From Rhodanobacter sp. ANJX3 (lineage in GTDB: Bacteria > Pseudomonadota > Gammaproteobacteria > Xanthomonadales > Rhodanobacteraceae): a stretch of DNA of 64,000 bases. Every line of letters begins with the position of its first letter. Positions within the stretch are counted from its first letter, which is position 1. Location: positions 26,552 through 90,551 of the forward strand of contig NZ_JACHCM010000011.1 in the NCBI RefSeq assembly GCF_014200755.1, given 5' to 3'. A program made the translations under genes and the position numbers. The notes under the pieces were generated by a model. It was not told the origin of the DNA. It was given only the letters and a program-made list of their open reading frames with translations, and did no database searches. Of the stretch, positions 24,130 through 31,929 are shown piece after piece.

Positions 24130-24609
24130 CTATGGTGGCGACGTCACGTATTCGTGCTTCGTGCCCGTATGCGCATCGAAGATTTGCCGATGCTGCCGGT
24201 ACGACCAGTGATCGCTGCGTCGGTAGTAACCGGCGACCCATGTCTGAAGTTTTTCCAGCATCGCATCCTGTGCTTCCTTCGAGGCGTACTTGTGCGGTTC
24301 CCACGGGCGCCGCCGGTTGTTGGCCAGACAGGTCTGGAGCCCCGGATTGAGAAACACCAGCCGGTCGCAGCGCATCGCTGCAGCCGATACGAGCTCTCCG
24401 TAGCAGCCTTCGATGACCCAGCGCGAATGAGCATCGAGGAAAGCTTTCAGTGAGCGATCAATCGCGGTGGACGAACGCGGCACGGCGATCTGTCCGGGCT
24501 CCCATACGATCGTGTCCAGATCCAGATGAGCCAGCGCGTGCTGCTTGGCCATCGCCTTCGCGTACGTGCTTTTGCCGGAGCCGGAATTGCCGAAGATCAG
24601 AATTTTCAT
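24130..24609 (-). CDS. Small P-loop kinase/ATPase (adenylate-kinase-like fold)
   Basis: 159 residues. The Walker A motif is at the very N-terminus (FGNSGSGKST, residues 6-15), followed by a hydrophobic strand with Asp pair HLDLDTIVW and an Arg-rich lid-like segment NNRRRPWEPHKYASKE. This matches the small nucleotide-kinase group often annotated as adenylate kinase/FlaR-like topology protein. The substrate is not known. The ATG overlaps the stop of the upstream membrane gene (ATGA), so the two are translationally coupled. Confidence 0.8.
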   Translation of the reverse strand: MKILIFGNSGSGKSTYAKAMAKQHALAHLDLDTIVWEPGQIAVPRSSTAIDRSLKAFLDAHSRWVIEGCYGELVSAAAMRCDRLVFLNPGLQTCLANNRRRPWEPHKYASKEAQDAMLEKLQTWVAGYYRRSDHWSYRQHRQIFDAHTGTKHEYVTSPP

Positions 24610-24917
24610 GACTTGCGTGTTGGCGAAATTCGTACGTGCTGCCGCGCAGATTCAATCGGCATGCTGCGAGAAATGGGCTGCCGCGCATGCCAGAGATTCG
24701 CAACGAAAAATGCGCTGCCGAGCAACGATACGAAGGCACCCGCATCGCCGAGCCAGGGGGCTGCGGCGGGCAGCACCCGCTCCAGTGCGACGGCGAATAT
24801 TCCGATCGAAGAGCACACAAATCCGAGGCCAGTACGTTTGTCATGCTTCCGGAAACTGGCGATACCGGTGATAAGACAGACCAGCACAACGGCTAATTCC
24901 ATGTAGAAGTGAGGCAT
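24606..24917 (-). CDS. Small membrane protein of unknown function
   Basis: 103 residues with three hydrophobic segments (about 5-20, 30-48, 55-72) and a basic C-terminal tail. I do not recognise the family. The start at 24915-24917 is fixed by AGGAG eight bases upstream. Its stop overlaps the start of the P-loop kinase gene, and the metallopeptidase ends 21 bp upstream of it, so it lies inside a tight minus-strand gene run. Confidence 0.7.
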   Translation of the reverse strand: MPHFYMELAVVLVCLITGIASFRKHDKRTGLGFVCSSIGIFAVALERVLPAAAPWLGDAGAFVSLLGSAFFVANLWHARQPISRSMPIESARQHVRISPTRKS

Positions 24918-24938
24918 CGTCAGCTCCTGGCAGCGTAG

Positions 24939-25613
24939 TTATGCGGCGTTCGTCGACACCAGCAGATCTTCGTAGAACGCGCCGAACGGCTCGCTGGGAT
25001 GCGCGATCTGGATTTCCAGAATCCACAGTCCGCTCGTCGGCGAGGCCTCCAGCGCGCCGAGGTCGCCGCCCTTGTGAATCGCGTGGGGAAAATCGCTGAC
25101 GCGATGACCCTTGACGGCGTGATTGAGCCGGTAGCCCATCGCCTCGGCACGTTCGTCGGCATATGCGTATAGCGCCTGGCCGCTCAATCCTCGATTTCGC
25201 CAAGTGTCGGCCACTTCGTGGAACAGCGCGCGCGCCGCTTCGGCGCAGGCCTGGCGCTGTGGCGCGTCGCCCACCACAAACGTGTCGCCGACATCGCCCT
25301 CATGACCATCGAACACCAGGCCGAGGTCGATGAAGTAGCTGTCGTTCTCGCCCAGGCGTACGGCGGGGTCGGATGCTTGCCGATACGTTTTGGTGGTATT
25401 CGGGCCGATACGGATCAGTACCGGGTGCCAAAGTCGTTCCATGCCCAGCTTGCGAAAGACTTCGGCCGCCTCCAGCGCGGCCTCGTCTTCGGAGATGCCT
25501 GTGCGCATGCGGGCGCGAATGCCGTGCAGCGCTGCCCAGCTTTTGTCGCGGGCGAGCTGCATCCGTTCGATGTCGTAGCGTTTGCCGACGGCTTCGCGCG
25601 CTGTAGCAGGCAT
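24939..25613 (-). CDS. M24-family metallopeptidase (Xaa-Pro/methionine aminopeptidase fold)
   Basis: 224 residues. The pita-bread fold is indicated by IDLGLVFDGHEGDVGDTFVVGD (metal-binding Asp residues, about 95-115), the His in DFPHAIHKGG and Glu in WILEIQIAHP. It is shorter than PepP and lacks an N-terminal creatinase domain. It likely removes N-terminal residues or acts on a small amide; the substrate is unknown. The start MPATAREAVG is used. A GTG at 25650-25652, two bases after the DUF1304 stop, is a credible coupled alternative that adds 13 residues. Confidence 0.82.
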   Translation of the reverse strand: MPATAREAVGKRYDIERMQLARDKSWAALHGIRARMRTGISEDEAALEAAEVFRKLGMERLWHPVLIRIGPNTTKTYRQASDPAVRLGENDSYFIDLGLVFDGHEGDVGDTFVVGDAPQRQACAEAARALFHEVADTWRNRGLSGQALYAYADERAEAMGYRLNHAVKGHRVSDFPHAIHKGGDLGALEASPTSGLWILEIQIAHPSEPFGAFYEDLLVSTNAA

Positions 25614-25654
25614 GCTGTCGAAACCCAGGGAGAGTTGCTGACGGAGTGACACGA

Positions 25655-26011
25655 TCAGCCCAAATGCAAAAGCAGTAAAGCGATCAGCGCGGGTAGCGCC
25701 TGAATCCACAGAATCTTCCGGCTGGCCGTGAGGCCGCCGAAGATGCCGGCCACCAGTACGCAGACGAGAAAGAATGTTTTTACACCAAAGCCGGCGACGC
25801 CGAGGCTCAGGCCCCAGATCAGCCCCGCCGCGAGGAAGCCGTTGTACAGGCCTTGATTGGCCGCCAGCGTTTTGGACGCTTCGGCAAACTCCGCGGTGAG
25901 GCCGAAGGCGCGGCGGCCGGCTGGTTTGGTCCACAGAAACATTTCCAGGATGAGGAAATACACGTGGAGCAGCGCAATGATGGCGATGACGACAGTGGCG
26001 ACGACGGACAT
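25655..26011 (-). CDS. DUF1304-family membrane protein
   Basis: 118 residues with four transmembrane helices. The conserved N-terminal helix carries HVYFLILEMFLWTKPAGRRAFGL, a clear DUF1304 signature; ANQGLYNGFLAAGL is also family-typical. The biochemical function is unknown. It lies between the desaturase (101 bp upstream) and the M24 peptidase on the same strand. Confidence 0.88.
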   Translation of the reverse strand: MSVVATVVIAIIALLHVYFLILEMFLWTKPAGRRAFGLTAEFAEASKTLAANQGLYNGFLAAGLIWGLSLGVAGFGVKTFFLVCVLVAGIFGGLTASRKILWIQALPALIALLLLHLG

Positions 26012-26112
26012 GAGCTTCCCCGGGTGGCGACGTCCGCCGGCGGTTGCGGCGGTGATCGTGTCGGCCAGTGTCGCAGCCGGATCAGCCCATCGCAAATTCG
26101 CCGTTCAGTGGC

Positions 26113-27285
26113 TCAGTGTGGAACTGCATCGATAGGTAGGAGGGCCGGTGGAACCACGTCCACCGGCATAGCCAGCTGCCGCAGCCAGCGATAGTGCGAC
26201 GCGATGCCCGCGGCAAAGCTGCGATGCGTGCGATAAGTGATGCCATATTCTCGACAGGTGGCCTCGACTACGCGCGCTACGGCCGGGTAATGCACGTGCG
26301 AAATGCGCGGAAACAGATGGTGCTCGATCTGGAAATTGAGCCCGCCGATCAGCCAGCTCAGCACGCGGCTGTCGCGCGAAAAATCCACCGTGGTCTCCAG
26401 TTGGTGGATCGCCCACGGCGTGTCCATCTGCCGGCTCTGGGCGTTCGGTGCGGGAAAGTCGGCTTCCTCGACCACGTGCGCCATCTGGAAAACCAGCGCC
26501 AGCAGCACACCGGCCACGGCCGAGGTGGTCGTGTAGAACAGCAGCACCGCGCCGATCGAATGGAGCATCAGCGGCAGTCCGAAGGCGAGCGTAAAAAACA
26601 CCAGCTTGCCGATCACGAAGCCCACCAGGTCCCAGCCATGCGGTCGATCGAACGGGCGCTCGCCGACTCTGCCGGTAATCATGTCGCGGAAGTCGCCATA
26701 GACATGCCAGCGAATGGCGGTGACGCCGTAGAGTACCCATAGATACAGGTGCTGCCAGCGGTGCCAGGGACGCCATGGCTGTTCGGGCGACAGTCGTCCC
26801 AGCACGCCCAGATCGATATCGCTGTCGTGCCCGGCCACATTGACCCAAGTGTGGTGAAAGCGTGCGTGCTTCCACTGCCAGATATACGAGCTGCCGCCGA
26901 CCAGATCCAGGGTCAGCGCCATCAGTCGGTTGATCCAGCGCCGATCCGAATACGCCTGATGGCCGCCGTCATGCATCACGTTGAAGCCGATGCCGGCAAC
27001 GGTGCTGCCGAGCACCGTACTGATCGCCAGAGCCAGCCATCCATTGGTCGCGAAAAACACCAGCGCAATGTAGCTGGCGGCAAACATGGCCAGGATGACG
27101 GCGGTTTTCAGATACATGGCCGCACTGTCGCGCTGGCGGGTGCCGCTGTGCTTGAACTGCGCGTCGACGCGTCGACGCAGTTCGCGATGAAAGCGGTTGT
27201 CGCCGTTGAACTTCAGGCGTTCGGACAGGGCGTCGGGTAACGGCGCCGCGGCGGCCGTCCTGCGATGCGATAAATCGAAGGACAT
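26113..27285 (-). CDS. Membrane fatty acid desaturase
   Basis: 390 residues with four hydrophobic helices and the three histidine boxes of the di-iron desaturase family: HDGGHQ (near 106), HARFHHTWVN (near 140) and QIEHHLFP (near 325). It introduces a double bond into acyl chains using O2 and an electron donor. The QIEHH box with Gln first resembles front-end and delta-type desaturases, but no fused cytochrome b5 is present. Position of the double bond is unknown. It begins the run that continues with DUF1304, M24, a membrane protein and a P-loop kinase. Confidence 0.92.
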   Translation of the reverse strand: MSFDLSHRRTAAAAPLPDALSERLKFNGDNRFHRELRRRVDAQFKHSGTRQRDSAAMYLKTAVILAMFAASYIALVFFATNGWLALAISTVLGSTVAGIGFNVMHDGGHQAYSDRRWINRLMALTLDLVGGSSYIWQWKHARFHHTWVNVAGHDSDIDLGVLGRLSPEQPWRPWHRWQHLYLWVLYGVTAIRWHVYGDFRDMITGRVGERPFDRPHGWDLVGFVIGKLVFFTLAFGLPLMLHSIGAVLLFYTTTSAVAGVLLALVFQMAHVVEEADFPAPNAQSRQMDTPWAIHQLETTVDFSRDSRVLSWLIGGLNFQIEHHLFPRISHVHYPAVARVVEATCREYGITYRTHRSFAAGIASHYRWLRQLAMPVDVVPPALLPIDAVPH

Positions 27286-27370
27286 GGGCAGCCAGACGAG
27301 TGATGTGATTGCCAGCCTAGCTCATTCGCGGTTATGCGCGCGTTGTGGGGCCTTTCGACGACAGGGGCGG

Positions 27371-28099
27371 CTAAACAGCCGCCTTGAACGTCACGACCAG
27401 CACGTCGCGATGCGCCGGCTTGGTCGGATCGAACGGCGTCACCGCGGTTACGCCGTGGCTGACCTTGGCGTCGTCGACCAGGGCCGCGTCCAGCGGGTGG
27501 GTAAGCGTGAAGCTGCCGAGCAGATTGCCGCTGCCGCCGTGGATGGTCGTGATGCCGCTTTCGATATTGGTGCGGTCGATCAGCAGCACCAGCACGTAGT
27601 CCACACCGTCACGATGCACGCCTTCGGGCGTGGGTTCGCCTGCTTCGCCAATGGTAGCCTCGATGCGGAACTGGTGTACCTCGACGTGCCAGTGCGCCAC
27701 GCGCGGCGCCAGCGAGCCGAACAGCGCGTGGCTGAACGCAAGAATGCGGCCAAAGCTGGGGCCGTCGGTGATCTTCGGCCGGATCGGCACGAACCAGCGC
27801 TCGATGCCGCCCTGCAGCTTGTTGTGCTGCAGGGTCTGCACGTGCGGCTGCTGTGGGTTGCGGGTGATGCCGCCGTCGGCGTCGATGGTGAACGTGGCAT
27901 GGCGGCGGCGACGCTTGCGCCCCTTGGCGGCCAGATAGGCGTCGGGCGCCAGATCGTTCCAGCTTTCGGTAAATGTCTGCCAGTCTTCCAGCGAGCGGGG
28001 ATCGCCCAGCAACCCATCCATGGTCTCGGCGCCGAGGAAGGCAAAGCCCTCGCCTTGCAGCCGGGCGTGCAGGGCGGACAGATCGGATTGAGTAGTCAT
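27371..28099 (-). CDS. 2OG-Fe(II) dioxygenase family protein (amino-acid hydroxylase-like)
   Basis: 242 residues. An iron-binding HxD appears as EGVHRDGVDYV (near 160) with the distal His in KVSHGVTAVTP (near 213) and a following Arg in HRDVLVVTF. The overall pattern fits the 2OG-Fe dioxygenase family that includes Bacillus L-isoleucine 4-hydroxylase (PF10014). Such enzymes hydroxylate free aliphatic or sulfur amino acids. The cysteine-synthase-like gene lies 60 bp upstream on the same strand, which hints at a free amino acid substrate. The specific substrate cannot be assigned. Confidence 0.8.
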   Translation of the reverse strand: MTTQSDLSALHARLQGEGFAFLGAETMDGLLGDPRSLEDWQTFTESWNDLAPDAYLAAKGRKRRRRHATFTIDADGGITRNPQQPHVQTLQHNKLQGGIERWFVPIRPKITDGPSFGRILAFSHALFGSLAPRVAHWHVEVHQFRIEATIGEAGEPTPEGVHRDGVDYVLVLLIDRTNIESGITTIHGGSGNLLGSFTLTHPLDAALVDDAKVSHGVTAVTPFDPTKPAHRDVLVVTFKAAV

Positions 28100-28159
28100 G
28101 CTCTTACGTTACCAGCAGCCAAGGCTATGCAGATATTCGGGTCGGCCATAGCTTGGGCT

Positions 28160-29179
28160 TCATCCGCCAGGAAACGCGGCATCCAGCCACGCCGGCACAG
28201 GAATATTTTTTTCGCGCAGAAAGTTGGGGTTGAACAATTTCGCCTGGTAGCGTGTGCCGGCGTCGCAGAGAATCGTCACCACGGTGTGGCCTGGGCCCAG
28301 CTCGCGCGCAAGCCGAATCGCGCCGGCCACGTTGACGCCGCTGGAGCCGCCCACGCACCAGCCTTCGTCGTGCAGCAGCCGATGCGCCAGCGGAACCGAT
28401 TCGTCATCCGGGATGGACCAGGCCAGATCGATCGGCGCGCCGTCGAAGTTGGCGGTAACGCGGCTGGAGCCGATGCCCTCGCTGATGGAATGGCCGCTGG
28501 CGATCAGTTCGCCGGTATTGACGTAGTTCGCCAGCGCCGAGCCGGCCGGATCGGCTAGGGCGATGCGCACTTGCGGCTTGCGCGCTTTCAACGCGCGACC
28601 CACGCCCGCCAGCGTGCCGCCGGTACCCGACGCGCAGACGAAGCCGTCGACTCGGCCATGCGTTTGCTCCCAGATCTCGGTGCCGGTAGTGACCTCGTGG
28701 AAATCGCGGTTGGCGGTGTTGTCGAACTGGTTGGCGAACCAGGCGTTGCCGGGATCCGCCGCGTTCATGGCCTCGGCGTGCGCGCGGGCTTGGTGGGCGT
28801 AGTGGCCGGGATCCTTATACGGCACGGCGGGCACCAGCCGCACTTCGGCGCCGGTGAGGCGCAGCGCGTCGATCTTTTCGCGGCTCTGCGTTTCGGGCAT
28901 GAAGATGACGGTGCGATAGCCGAGGCTGGCGCCCAGCAGGCCCAGGCCGATGCCGGTATTGCCGGCCGTGCCCTCGACGACGGTGCCCCCGGCGCGGATC
29001 AGCCGACGATCGCGCGCGTCCTGCAGCAGGCCCAGCGCGGTCCGATCCTTGATCGAGCCGCCCGGATTCATCAGCTCCGCCTTCGCAAGCACCTCACAGC
29101 CGGTGAGTTCCGAGGCATGACGCAGGCGCAGTAGCGGGGTGCGGCCGATGGCGCTGGCGAAGTCGGTGTGATGGCTCAT
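28160..29179 (-). CDS. PLP-dependent cysteine synthase-family protein
   Basis: 339 residues, fold-type II PLP enzyme. The Schiff-base Lys is in NPGGSIKDRTALG (near 42), the phosphate-binding loop is GTGGTLAGVG and the substrate loop is EGTAGNTGIG (EGTSGNTG in CysK). It should make cysteine from O-acetylserine and sulfide, or cystathionine from serine and homocysteine; the sequence does not separate these. The methionine operon is divergent, starting 445 bp away. The start MSHHTDFA at 29177-29179 is preferred over an upstream codon at 29215. Confidence 0.88.
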   Translation of the reverse strand: MSHHTDFASAIGRTPLLRLRHASELTGCEVLAKAELMNPGGSIKDRTALGLLQDARDRRLIRAGGTVVEGTAGNTGIGLGLLGASLGYRTVIFMPETQSREKIDALRLTGAEVRLVPAVPYKDPGHYAHQARAHAEAMNAADPGNAWFANQFDNTANRDFHEVTTGTEIWEQTHGRVDGFVCASGTGGTLAGVGRALKARKPQVRIALADPAGSALANYVNTGELIASGHSISEGIGSSRVTANFDGAPIDLAWSIPDDESVPLAHRLLHDEGWCVGGSSGVNVAGAIRLARELGPGHTVVTILCDAGTRYQAKLFNPNFLREKNIPVPAWLDAAFPGG

Positions 29180-29358
29180 GGGTAGTTTTCGCCACTGGCT
29201 GAAGTCAGAAGCCAAGTCTAGAGCGAATTGGTCTGATCAAAGGCGATCGGGCCGCCGGTGTAGCGGATTGCCGCCAGGATGGCGTCGGTCGCCGGTTCAA
29301 CGCGGCTGCGCATTGGCGTAAAACGATGTTTCTCGATTTTGGTGGCGGTCGACGGTTT

Positions 29359-29382
29359 ATACGTTTAGATGTTTAGACGTCT
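29359..29382 (+). promoter_or_regulatory. Three tandem met-box-like 8-mers before the met operon
   Basis: Contiguous ATACGTTT, AGATGTTT and AGACGTCT match the MetJ box consensus AGACGTCT at 6, 6 and 8 of 8 positions. The array ends one base before the -35 element, a repressor position. MetJ itself is best known from enteric and Vibrio relatives; here the binder could be another methionine regulator such as an ArsR-type SahR/SamR protein. The match is seen; the function is inferred. Confidence 0.55.
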
Positions 29383-29383
29383 A

Positions 29384-29412
29384 TTGACAATAAAAATCTC
29401 AGCCTTTACTGT
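29384..29412 (+). promoter_or_regulatory. Putative sigma-70 promoter of the met operon
   Basis: A perfect -35 TTGACA (29384-29389), 17-bp spacer and weak -10 TACTGT (29407-29412). Transcription would start near 29419, at the first base pairs of the riboswitch. That placement supports the assignment despite the poor -10. Confidence 0.55.
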
Positions 29413-29418
29413 CGACTC

Positions 29419-29541
29419 ACTCATCGAGACCGGCTGAGGGACAGGCCCATTGAAGCCGGGGCAACCTGCGGAATGTTTTCGCAACGGTGCTAATTCCTGC
29501 GGAAGCGCCATCTAGCGCCAATCCGGAAGATGGGCGTCATG
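29419..29541 (+). promoter_or_regulatory. SAM-I-type riboswitch upstream of metX
   Basis: Core SAM-I elements occur in order: TCATCGAGA, GAGGGACAGGCCC, TTGAAGCC, GGGGCAACC and GGTGCTAATTCC. The last corresponds to GGTGCCAATTCC of the class. P1 can form between CTCATC (29420-29425) and GATGGG (29529-29534) and P2 between CCGGCT and AGCCGG; P3 is the TGCGGAA/TTTTCGCA stem. High S-adenosylmethionine should stabilise P1 and switch the downstream met genes off. The setting (metX-metB-hom) is exactly what the class controls in Xanthomonadales. Confidence 0.9.
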
Positions 29542-29581
29542 TCTCTCGCAGCGCTTTGCTGTCGATCCTACGCATGACGAC

Positions 29582-29618
29582 CTCTCCGGCCCTTCGCAGG
29601 ACGATGCCGACCGGAGAG
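29582..29618 (+). promoter_or_regulatory. Ribosome-site sequestering hairpin (riboswitch expression platform)
   Basis: CTCTCCGG at 29582-29589 is perfectly complementary to CCGGAGAG at 29611-29618. The latter contains the metX Shine-Dalgarno GGAGAG, five bases before ATG 29624. No T-run follows, so control is probably translational. A competing helix, GGGCGTCATG (29532-29541) with CATGACGACC (29573-29582), shares bases with both P1 and the sequestering arm and could be the antisequester. Confidence 0.72.
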
Positions 29619-29623
29619 ACCGA

Positions 29624-30655
29624 ATGACCTGTTCGCCCGAAGCCCTTGCCGCCTCCAGCACCAGCGCCGCGATCGACGCGATACTGGCACCGCTGCGCCA
29701 CCGCCCCAGCCTGACCGTTCGGCGCAGCATGCGCCGCGTCACGCTGACCCCGAAATACGGCAGCGACGCGGTCGAAGTCGACGTGCGCTATGCGTGGACG
29801 GGGGCGCCGGATGCGCCCACGCTGATCGTGCAGGGCGGTATTTCGGCCGATCGCGATGTGGTGACGCTGGATCGCGGTGCCGCACCGGGTTGGTGGCAGC
29901 CGCTGGTCGGCGCCGGTGCCGCCATCGATTTGAATCAATGGCGCGTACTGTCGATCGACTGGCTGAGCCCGGCCGAACTGGGCACGAATGCCATCTCCAG
30001 CGAGGATCAGGCCGACGCCCTGGCCGCGCTGCTGCAGTCGCTGAACGTGCCGCAGGCGCACGCCTTTATCGGTTCATCCTATGGCGCCATGGTGGGTCTG
30101 GCGTTTGCCGCGCGTCATCCGCATGGGGTCGATCGACTGGTGCTGCTGGCCGGGGCGCATCGGCCGCACCCGCTGGCCACCGCCCAGCGCAGTGTGCAGC
30201 GCGGCATCGTGCGCATGGGTCAGGCCAGCGGGCAGGTGAACGAGGCGCTGTCGCTGGCGCGTCAGCTGGCGATGACCACGTACCGCGGCAGCACCGAGTT
30301 CGGCAAGCGCTTCGCCGGTGGTCCGGAGTTTCGCGACGGCCGCTTCCATTTTCCGGTCGAGGATTATCTGGAGCACGCCGGCCGCCGCTTCGTCGAACAC
30401 TTCGACGCGGATCGCTTCCTGGCGCTGTCCGAATCGATCGACCTGCATGACATCGCGCCGGAGCTGGTGCCCGTGCGCTCGACCCTGATCGGCTTTCCGT
30501 CCGACCGGCTGGTGCCGTTGTCCGACCTGTGCGAGCTGCAGAGTCGGCTGCACGGTTCGGCCACGCTGGAAGTGGTCGATTCGCCGTACGGCCATGATGC
30601 CTTTCTGAAAGAGCCCGAACAGCTCGCGCCGCTGCTGCGCGGCGCGCTGAATTAA
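29624..30655 (+). CDS. metX: Homoserine O-acyltransferase, MetX family
   Basis: 343 residues, alpha/beta hydrolase fold. It activates homoserine by O-acylation, first step of the methionine branch. The nucleophile elbow is FIGSSYGAMVGLAFAARHP (Ser near 149), the acid lies in GFPSDRLVPLSDL and the His in DSPYGHDAFLKE. In this group the acyl donor is often succinyl-CoA, which suits the metB-type partner downstream, but donor choice is not readable with certainty. Expression is under the SAM riboswitch. metB starts 68 bp downstream. Confidence 0.93.
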   Translation: MTCSPEALAASSTSAAIDAILAPLRHRPSLTVRRSMRRVTLTPKYGSDAVEVDVRYAWTGAPDAPTLIVQGGISADRDVVTLDRGAAPGWWQPLVGAGAAIDLNQWRVLSIDWLSPAELGTNAISSEDQADALAALLQSLNVPQAHAFIGSSYGAMVGLAFAARHPHGVDRLVLLAGAHRPHPLATAQRSVQRGIVRMGQASGQVNEALSLARQLAMTTYRGSTEFGKRFAGGPEFRDGRFHFPVEDYLEHAGRRFVEHFDADRFLALSESIDLHDIAPELVPVRSTLIGFPSDRLVPLSDLCELQSRLHGSATLEVVDSPYGHDAFLKEPEQLAPLLRGALN

Positions 30656-30723
30656 TCGATGCGGCCTGATCGACTCAAGCCTCTCTTGCATCAACAACAC
30701 ATCAAACGGTTCCGGAGACTTCC

Positions 30724-31929
30724 ATGAGCAAGTGCACCCCTTGTACCACCGCCGTGCGTGCCGGCATCGAAACCGATACCCAGCACGGTGCGGTAGTGCC
30801 TGCGCTGCATTTGTCGAGCAACTACAGCTTCGAGGGCTTCGGTCGCAAGCGCGCTTACGACTATTCGCGCAGCGGCAACCCGACCCGCGATCTTCTCGGC
30901 AACGCGCTGGCCGAGCTGGAGCAGGGTGCCGGTGCGGTGGTGACCTCCAGCGGCATGTCGGCGGTTGCGCTGGTGCTGGAGCTGGTACCGGCCGGCGGCC
31001 ATGTGTTGGCGGCACACGACTGCTACGGCGGTACCTGGCGCCTGCTCGATGCCTGGGCAAAAAAGGGCCGTTTCACAGTGGATTTCGTCGACCTGACGGA
31101 CAGCACCGCGTTGGTCGCCGGCCTCGCCAAGAAGCCGGCGCTGGTGTGGGTGGAGACACCGTCCAACCCGCTGCTGCGCATCACCGATATCCGCCACGTG
31201 GCGCAGGCCACCCATGCCGCCGGCGCGCTGCTGGTCGTCGACAACACGTTTCTTTCGCCCGCGCTGCAGCAGCCGCTACTGCTCGGTGCGGACGTGGTCG
31301 TGCATTCGACCACCAAGTACATCAATGGCCATAGCGACGTGGTCGGCGGTGCGGCGGTAGCCAAGGACGCCGCCGTCTACGATCAGCTGAAATGGTGGGC
31401 CAACTGCAATGGGCTCACCGGCGCGCCGTTCGACAGTTACCTCACCTTGCGCGGCCTGCGCACGCTGGCCGTTCGTCTGCGTCAGCATCAGGAAAACGCC
31501 GAGCGCATCGCCAGCCATCTGGACGGCCATGCGGCCGTACGCAAAGTCTATTACCCGGGCCTGAAAAACCACATGGGCCACGCGCTTGCGTCGCGCCAGC
31601 AGCAGGGTTTTGGCGCCATGCTCAGCTTCGAGCTGGAAGGCGACGTGAGCCAGATCGAGGCCTTCGTCAACGGGCTGGAATATTTCTCGCTGGCCGAATC
31701 GCTGGGCGGCGTCGAGAGCCTGGTCGCGCATCCTGCCTCGATGACGCATGCGTCGATGGCCCCCGAGGCTCGCCACGCTGCCGGCATTGCCGACAGTCTG
31801 CTGCGCCTCTCGGTCGGTATCGAGGACGGCGACGATCTGCTGCGCGATATCGATGCCGGGCTGACCCGCGCACATGCGCTGGCAGCCAAAACCGCCCGGG
31901 CTGCCGCTGCCGGCCGGGTCCACGCATGA
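30724..31929 (+). CDS. metB: Cystathionine gamma-synthase / O-succinylhomoserine lyase
   Basis: 401 residues. A Cys/Met-metabolism PLP enzyme: PLP-phosphate loop SSGMSAVALVLE (near 78), VWVETPSNPLLRITD and the Schiff-base Lys in VVHSTTKYINGHSDVVGG (near 200). It condenses acyl-homoserine with cysteine to give cystathionine, or with sulfide to give homocysteine. AGACTTCC before the ATG gives a modest ribosome site. Its TGA overlaps the ATG of hom (ATGA), so the last two genes are coupled. Confidence 0.95.
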   Translation: MSKCTPCTTAVRAGIETDTQHGAVVPALHLSSNYSFEGFGRKRAYDYSRSGNPTRDLLGNALAELEQGAGAVVTSSGMSAVALVLELVPAGGHVLAAHDCYGGTWRLLDAWAKKGRFTVDFVDLTDSTALVAGLAKKPALVWVETPSNPLLRITDIRHVAQATHAAGALLVVDNTFLSPALQQPLLLGADVVVHSTTKYINGHSDVVGGAAVAKDAAVYDQLKWWANCNGLTGAPFDSYLTLRGLRTLAVRLRQHQENAERIASHLDGHAAVRKVYYPGLKNHMGHALASRQQQGFGAMLSFELEGDVSQIEAFVNGLEYFSLAESLGGVESLVAHPASMTHASMAPEARHAAGIADSLLRLSVGIEDGDDLLRDIDAGLTRAHALAAKTARAAAAGRVHA

